A DNA stretch of 64,000 nucleotides from contig JAGBVU010000021.1 in assembly GCA_017630155.1 (NCBI GenBank), forward strand, positions 19,004 through 83,003, written 5' to 3'. This document shows positions 59,800 through 64,000 of the stretch, one piece after another (the first letter of the stretch is position 1; each line of letters starts with the position of its first letter). The stretch is from Bacteroidales bacterium. GTDB lineage: Bacteria > Bacteroidota > Bacteroidia > Bacteroidales > UBA932. The notes beneath the pieces are model-generated. The model was not told the origin of the DNA, did no database searches, and saw only the letters and a list, made by a program, of their open reading frames with translations. Made by a program: the position numbers and the translations under genes.

Positions 59800-61740
59800 A
59801 TGCAGATTAATAATATCATACTCTATAAAGATCGTGACCATGCCCCACGAATCCTTAATTTCAATACTGGACAAGTAAATATCGTTACTGGTGATTCGAA
59901 ATCAGGAAAATCGGCCATATTAAATATCGTTGACTATTGTTTGGGTTCAAGAAGTTGCAAAATTCCGGCTGGAATTATTCGAGAAAATGTAACTTGGTTT
60001 GGGATATGCGTTACTTATAATAATACAGACACCTATTTTATAGGTAGACTAAATCCCGATGTTAAAAAAGTTTCAACAACATCAGAAGCCTGTTTATTAA
60101 AATTAGAGGACAGTGGTATTATACCGGATTATGATCAAATAACAGATAACGTATCAACAGACTACCTCATACGCTTTCTTTCCAATCAACTAGGAATCTC
60201 CAAGGATATCGATTGCGTACCAACGACCACAACGGAAAAAGCACCTGTAAATTTCAGGCACGCCAGACTATATTGCTATCAACCTCAAACGCTTATTGAC
60301 CAACAAGAATATTTGTTCTATCAACAAACAGAGCAAATGATTCCTCAAGCAATACAAGCAACACTTCCTTATTTTCTTGGAGCAATTCGAGAAGATCAAG
60401 TTGCCATAGAGGCTGAAATTAAAAAGCTGAAGAAAGAACTTGCCAAAGCGAAACAACGCAAACAGGAAATAGAAGATTTAGTAAATCAAGGGAATGAAAT
60501 TGTTGACTCTCTTCTTGAGGAAGCAAAAGAAATGCGTCTTATAAAATTATCTAACACATTGTCATTATCCACAAAAGAAAAACTAGATATTTTACACTCC
60601 ATAAAAGGATGGGAACTTAATTCACCTGAAGCCACACACTCGGGAACAGGCACTAGACTAAACGAACTAATAACCTCACGAAATGAATATTTAGACGAAT
60701 TAGGAAGAATCCAAGACTTAATAGCAAAAACTAAATCATATGCCAATAATAGTAAACAATTTGAAACAGAATTAACATATCAAAAGAACAGACTAGATAG
60801 TATTGGGCTCTTTGATGACAATGGTGTAGACCCCCAGAAGTGTCCTATTTGCGGAAGTAAATTGGATACAGAACTCCCTTCTGTATCTCAAATGCTTGAA
60901 ACTCTTTATCAATTAAACTCAAACCTTGAAAAAGCCACCTATGATTCGACTCAAGCCGAAGAATATCTTGCCAAACTGATTCAACAAGAACTTGACATCA
61001 AGTCAAAATTAGCCAGTCTTGAAGCCTCAATAAATGCAATATATAAGATTGAGAGTTCTGAAAGAAAACGTCGGGATCTCAACTTGGAACGCGGGAAGGT
61101 AATAGGAAAAGCCACTCTATTTTTAGATAGTATCGAAGCCAGTCGCAATTTTGGTAATTTAGATAATCAAATAAGCGATATTCAGCAAAAGCTAGAGAGA
61201 TTTCAAGCATTAGTTGATAAAGAACAAACACTATCCAGATTAGAAGATAGTATTTTTGTGATTGATAAATACATGAATAATTGGCTCAAGTTATTAGACA
61301 TTGAGCATATTGGAGCTACTATCAGATTTGATCTTAAGAAATTAGGTATTAAAACTTTCTTAGACACTGATAAGGTCTTAGATTTATCTGAGATTGGAAG
61401 TGGAGCGAACTGGGTCAGTTATCACCTTCTCATTATTTTTGCTTTGCATAAATATTTTATATTAAATAATCGGCCAGTACCAAGATTCATATTCATAGAC
61501 CAACCATCTCAGGCATATTTTCCACCAGAGTATTCAGAAGGAGACCTAACCGATACTGACAGTGAATCTGTTTTAAAAATGTTCAACTTTATTTTTGACA
61601 GAACAGAAGAACTTAAAAACCAACTACAGGTAATTATTATGGAACACGCCTCACTTGAAGATGAACGTTATCAAAATTATATTATTGAGGAGTGGCGTAA
61701 CGGACAAAAGTTAATACCAGAAGAATGGATAAATGAATAA
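59800..61740 (+). CDS. ABC-3C system ATPase (DUF3732, SMC/Rad50-like)
   Basis: 646-residue ABC ATPase with split head and long coiled coil. Walker A GDSKSGKS is at 31-38, followed by VDYCLGSRSCKIPAG. A coiled coil spans about 200-480 with a central CPICG (Cys348, Cys351) like a zinc hook. The signature LSEIGSG is at 529-535, Walker B FIFIDQP has Asp567-Gln568 where Glu is usual, and the H-loop is His616 in IMEHAS. This matches the DUF3732 family of ABC-3C ATPases, proposed to sense or remodel invading nucleic acid. It starts 2 nt after the middle component. Confidence 0.88.
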   Translation: MQINNIILYKDRDHAPRILNFNTGQVNIVTGDSKSGKSAILNIVDYCLGSRSCKIPAGIIRENVTWFGICVTYNNTDTYFIGRLNPDVKKVSTTSEACLLKLEDSGIIPDYDQITDNVSTDYLIRFLSNQLGISKDIDCVPTTTTEKAPVNFRHARLYCYQPQTLIDQQEYLFYQQTEQMIPQAIQATLPYFLGAIREDQVAIEAEIKKLKKELAKAKQRKQEIEDLVNQGNEIVDSLLEEAKEMRLIKLSNTLSLSTKEKLDILHSIKGWELNSPEATHSGTGTRLNELITSRNEYLDELGRIQDLIAKTKSYANNSKQFETELTYQKNRLDSIGLFDDNGVDPQKCPICGSKLDTELPSVSQMLETLYQLNSNLEKATYDSTQAEEYLAKLIQQELDIKSKLASLEASINAIYKIESSERKRRDLNLERGKVIGKATLFLDSIEASRNFGNLDNQISDIQQKLERFQALVDKEQTLSRLEDSIFVIDKYMNNWLKLLDIEHIGATIRFDLKKLGIKTFLDTDKVLDLSEIGSGANWVSYHLLIIFALHKYFILNNRPVPRFIFIDQPSQAYFPPEYSEGDLTDTDSESVLKMFNFIFDRTEELKNQLQVIIMEHASLEDERYQNYIIEEWRNGQKLIPEEWINE

Positions 61741-62449
61741 AATGAAACACGAACAATTCATACCAAGCATTAATGCCCAAGCATTAAAAACCAGTAACCA
61801 ATATGTATGCTGGATTGATACAATGGGCACCCAAAACACTATGTCGGAATCATTAGCCAAATCTGCAAATTTCATTCTGAAACTACACGCTGTTATTATA
61901 GAATCCGCAAAACATTACAACAATTCAGTAACTATTTATCCTGTAATGGATGGTGCATATCTCACAAGCCCGAATAAAAAAGATATGACATGTGTTATAA
62001 AACGTATTTACAATAATCTGTACACAATCTTTAGCGAAGAACCTGCGTTTGACAAACGCTTTATTATACGTGGAGCCATTGCATATGGCGAAATCATCAA
62101 CGGCAAATCACTAACAGAAGAGGTCACGACTGACATTGAACAAAATTATAAAAATAGCTTGCTATTGGGCATGCCAATAATCCAGGCTTTTCGTTCTGAA
62201 AGTTTTTCTCCACCATTTGGAGTATTTATTCATGAATCAGCCAGGAAATTCGATGATATACATAAAATGCAGGGGCGCACATTCCGATGGTGGTCCACAG
62301 ATATAGGAGAACAGATTGGACAGAGCATCATTAACTACTTCGAATGGTGCAAATACAACTACACGCTACTAGATATGGATTTATCAAAAATTCAGACTTA
62401 CATAGATTCCGTCAAGGCATACTTTATACCATATGAACTTCACGAGTAG
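61733..62449 (+). CDS. Class III nucleotide-cyclase-like protein, fourth gene of the ABC-3C operon
   Basis: 238 residues. The order of motifs matches a class III cyclase fold: CWIDTMGTQ (Asp29, metal-site position), IYPVMDGAYLTSP (Asp73, second metal position), IIRGAIAYGEIINGK (111-125, like the RxGIxxGxxxxG strand-turn), and LLLGMPIIQAFRSES (143-157, with Arg154 at the catalytic Arg position but Ile where the usual Asn would be). It starts 8 nt inside the ATPase gene (or at an ATG at 61742). Whether it is an active cyclase, a sensor or a regulator is unknown. The call is from motif layout, not a database match. Confidence 0.5.
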   Translation: MNKMKHEQFIPSINAQALKTSNQYVCWIDTMGTQNTMSESLAKSANFILKLHAVIIESAKHYNNSVTIYPVMDGAYLTSPNKKDMTCVIKRIYNNLYTIFSEEPAFDKRFIIRGAIAYGEIINGKSLTEEVTTDIEQNYKNSLLLGMPIIQAFRSESFSPPFGVFIHESARKFDDIHKMQGRTFRWWSTDIGEQIGQSIINYFEWCKYNYTLLDMDLSKIQTYIDSVKAYFIPYELHE

Positions 62450-62465
62450 TTATATTATCACTTCA

Positions 62466-62510
62466 ACAAGGGGCTGACTCAACTAAATTAGTCAGGCCCC
62501 TTGTTTGTTT
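62466..62510 (+). terminator. Terminator of the ABC-3C operon
   Basis: ACAAGGGGC-TGACT pairs with AGTCAGGCCCCTTGT (one bulge), followed by TTGTTTTC. It starts 17 nt after the cyclase-like stop and separates it from the convergent minus-strand genes. Confidence 0.8.
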
Positions 62511-62538
62511 TCTGAGCACAGATCTACTCTATCATACG

Positions 62539-62811
62539 TTATAAAGGCTCCACATCATCTTCCGTCTCTTCATCCCTTCTGTCTCTATCCGTTAACTCCA
62601 TGAAGATGTCAAGAAATGCACGCTTTGAAAAGAAATACCCCTTATCAGATTCTAACTTATCAGCCATTACAGAGAATCCGTAGTTTGCATATTCTTCCAT
62701 AGTCTTGATAAGCTGAGTAACTACGTCAGCCACTTTAATTTCTCCTTTATCAAGAGCTATCCAATCAATTGGCGTTTTGGCAACAAGCGAAATAAAGATG
62801 TACTCTCTCAA
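62539..62811 (-). CDS. Short ORF downstream of the DUF1016 gene; no ATG, possible gene remnant
   Basis: 90 residues if read from a TTG at 62811. The frame remains open upstream to a stop at 62926-62928 without any ATG or GTG, overlapping the end of the DUF1016 gene. The visible protein (AKTPIDWIALDKGEIKVADVV..., acidic tail DRRDEETEDDVEPL) has no family I recognise. A purine-rich AAGGAAAG lies about 10 nt upstream of the TTG. It could be a small gene with a TTG start or the 3' remnant of a larger gene. Confidence 0.35.
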   Translation of the reverse strand: MREYIFISLVAKTPIDWIALDKGEIKVADVVTQLIKTMEEYANYGFSVMADKLESDKGYFFSKRAFLDIFMELTDRDRRDEETEDDVEPL

Positions 62812-62873
62812 TTTAGGATAAGCTTTCCTTAATTTCTTTGAATCAAGATTTCCCCACTTATCTAGCGGCTGAC

Positions 62874-63893
62874 CTAACCACTTTCTGTTTCGCTTGTAAT
62901 TCGAATCAATGACTCCACCTCGGTTTTAAGCTGATCCTGTGTAGGAAGATACAACTGATATTGGCTTGCTAATATGGATGAATTGTTTTCTGGAAGGCTC
63001 ATCTTGACCACAGTGTCATTCTTTGTGGTACAGAGAAGAATTCCTATGGTAGGGTTTTCATCCGGAGTCTTCTCGACACGATCATAATAATTCACATACA
63101 TCTGCAACTGGCCAAGATCCTGATGAGTCAGTTTCTCAGTCTTAAGTTCTATTACCACAAAGCAGCGCAGTAGGCGATTGTAAAACACAAGGTCAGCAAA
63201 AAACTCATCATCCTCTATGAGTATTCTTTTCTGACGAGCAACGAAAGTAAAGCCATTGCCCAATTCCAACAAAAACTTCTGCAGGTGTGTAATAAGAGCC
63301 TGCTCCAAGTCTTTTTCATAATACGCAGCCTTACGTTCCAAACCAAGGAATTCCAGAACCATCGGATCTTTTATTATCTCCTGTGGCTGCTGAGGTATTC
63401 TTTCTTTACGAGCTATAGCCAACACGCTTTCCTTATCATTACTCAACAGGAGGCGCTCATACAATTGACTGTTAATCTGGCGCTCCATCTCGCGAGCTGT
63501 CCAAGCATTGTTAATAGCCTCTAGCTCATAATACTCTCTTTTATAATCATCTGAGATTGCAAGAAGCAATTTATATTGAGTCCAGTTGAATTGCGTCCGC
63601 AGTGCGGTCGCAATTGGATACATCTTATAAAATTGACGACTCCTCTCCAATTGTCTAACAGAAAAGCCTGTTCCATATTCCGGCTCAAGCTTCTTTGCCA
63701 GGTTCTTCAGCAAGTAAGAACCATACTCAGCTCTTTCCTTTCCCTCTTGTTCTGTCTCCAGAATACGTTTACCGATACTCCAGTACATCTGCACACGACA
63801 AAAGTCCACACTGCGAGTCGCATTCTGCCTCGCAGATGCGATTATCTCCCTCACTTCATTATAGAGGCTCTGTATATCTTGTATCTCGTTCAT
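62874..63893 (-). CDS. PDDEXK nuclease-family protein with DUF1016 N-terminal domain (YhcG type)
   Basis: 339 residues. The N-terminal DUF1016_N domain (YNEVREIIASARQN, YWSIGKRI, YGSYLLKNLAKKLEPEYGTGFS) is followed by a PD-(D/E)xK nuclease core with Asp234 in FFADLVFYN and Glu249-Leu-Lys251 in VIELKT, then the family DLGQLQMYVNYYD motif. YhcG proteins are common next to type I restriction systems and in defence islands; the biochemical role is not established. It lies on the minus strand at the right end, convergent with the ABC-3C operon. Confidence 0.9.
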   Translation of the reverse strand: MNEIQDIQSLYNEVREIIASARQNATRSVDFCRVQMYWSIGKRILETEQEGKERAEYGSYLLKNLAKKLEPEYGTGFSVRQLERSRQFYKMYPIATALRTQFNWTQYKLLLAISDDYKREYYELEAINNAWTAREMERQINSQLYERLLLSNDKESVLAIARKERIPQQPQEIIKDPMVLEFLGLERKAAYYEKDLEQALITHLQKFLLELGNGFTFVARQKRILIEDDEFFADLVFYNRLLRCFVVIELKTEKLTHQDLGQLQMYVNYYDRVEKTPDENPTIGILLCTTKNDTVVKMSLPENNSSILASQYQLYLPTQDQLKTEVESLIRITSETESG

Positions 63894-63930
63894 GGCACTA
63901 AGTTATAGATTTCTTCTCAGATTCGTAATC

Positions 63931-64000
63931 TTATGATTTATTTTTCTTCACCATCTCAATCAAAGCTTGTATCTGATCCGGGGTGAGTCCTTGAAGTTCC
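63931..64000 (-). CDS. C-terminal end of a gene cut by the right window edge
   Basis: On the minus strand the frame ending at TAA (63931-63933) encodes ELQGLTPDQIQALIEMVKKN and Lys-Ser, open to the window edge. Only 22 residues are visible. It is upstream of the DUF1016 gene on the same strand, 37 nt away, so the two may be co-transcribed. No function can be assigned. Confidence 0.4.
   Translation of the reverse strand, partial: ELQGLTPDQIQALIEMVKKNKS

Larger units (their letters stand above)
57902..62510. mobile_element. AT-rich defence island inserted at tRNA-Met (left boundary only; extent uncertain)
   Basis: From the duplicated tRNA 3' end rightward, base composition becomes clearly AT-richer and codon use changes relative to the genes to the left. 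The content is a conflict-system operon. No integrase gene is visible in the window and the right boundary may lie past 64,000. The end given is the terminator after the four-gene operon. Transfer is inferred from composition, the att-like repeat and gene content. Confidence 0.5.

Overview
The window looks like a chromosomal segment of a member of the Bacteroidales (phylum Bacteroidota). The reasons are the gene order purH-mreB-mreC-mreD-mrdA-rodA, a full-length single-chain GcvP, an adenosine-kinase-like PfkB protein, CBM20-containing MalQ, the EnvC/TPR pair, and repeated Bacteroidetes-type promoter elements (TAnnTTTG at -7, sometimes with TTTG about 20 nt upstream). Gene density is high, the host part is moderately GC-rich, and most genes sit in tight operons with 1-11 nt overlaps. 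I cannot name a genus from sequence alone.

Layout. 1-3.4 kb: the end of a small membrane protein, a bidirectional terminator, and gcvP. 3.4-10.6 kb (minus): the elongation operon purH-mreBCD-mrdA-rodA. 10.7-14.2 kb: ispD, a convergent Lrp-type regulator with a 13-bp inverted repeat around its promoter, and topA. 14.3-20.8 kb (plus): class A PBP, ddl, a secreted metallophosphatase/beta-propeller fusion, and prmC. 20.85-21.25 kb: a GC-rich, hairpin-rich non-coding stretch. 21.2-27.6 kb: a PfkB kinase diverging from panC-panD-flippase-like-OMP-malQ. 27.6-29.9 kb: two secreted hydrolases. 30-35.6 kb: radA, uvrA with an MBL-fold hydrolase, and a deoxynucleoside kinase. 35.7-40.3 kb (minus): TPR protein, EnvC-like protein, nucleoside kinase. 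40.4-43.3 kb: an ECF sigma factor with a probable dual-membrane-spanning anti-sigma factor, then waaA. 43.4-51.4 kb: comM, tsaE, namZ, an acyltransferase-like membrane protein, a phosphodiesterase, a DPP-IV-like peptidase, pnuC. 51.7-57 kb (minus): a small membrane protein, mutL, rhomboid, EEP protein, tsaC, rsmE. 57-57.7 kb: ispF, tRNA-Gln, tRNA-Met.

At 57.7 kb the character changes. The last 17 bp of the tRNA-Met gene are repeated 183 bp downstream, an attachment-site signature. Between the copies is a roughly 127-bp nested inverted repeat made of two opposed terminator-like hairpins. Beyond it lies an AT-rich four-gene operon (58.1-62.4 kb). Three genes match an ABC three-component (ABC-3C) conflict system: a nuclease-like/C-terminal-domain protein, a middle component and a DUF3732-type ATPase. 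The fourth, overlapping the ATPase gene, has the motif layout of a class III nucleotide cyclase. A terminator follows, then a minus-strand DUF1016 nuclease-family gene flanked by a short open frame without an ATG and the end of another gene. This right-hand part reads as a defence island inserted at tRNA-Met. The ABC-3C plus cyclase-like arrangement is the best candidate for an undescribed system here.

Functional themes in the host part are cell-envelope growth and turnover (MreBCD, PBP2, RodA, PBP1A, Ddl, EnvC-like, NamZ, WaaA, Dma-like sensor), cofactor and isoprenoid synthesis (PanC, PanD, PnuC, IspD, IspF), DNA repair (RadA, UvrA, MutL) and translation factors (PrmC, TsaC, TsaE, RsmE).
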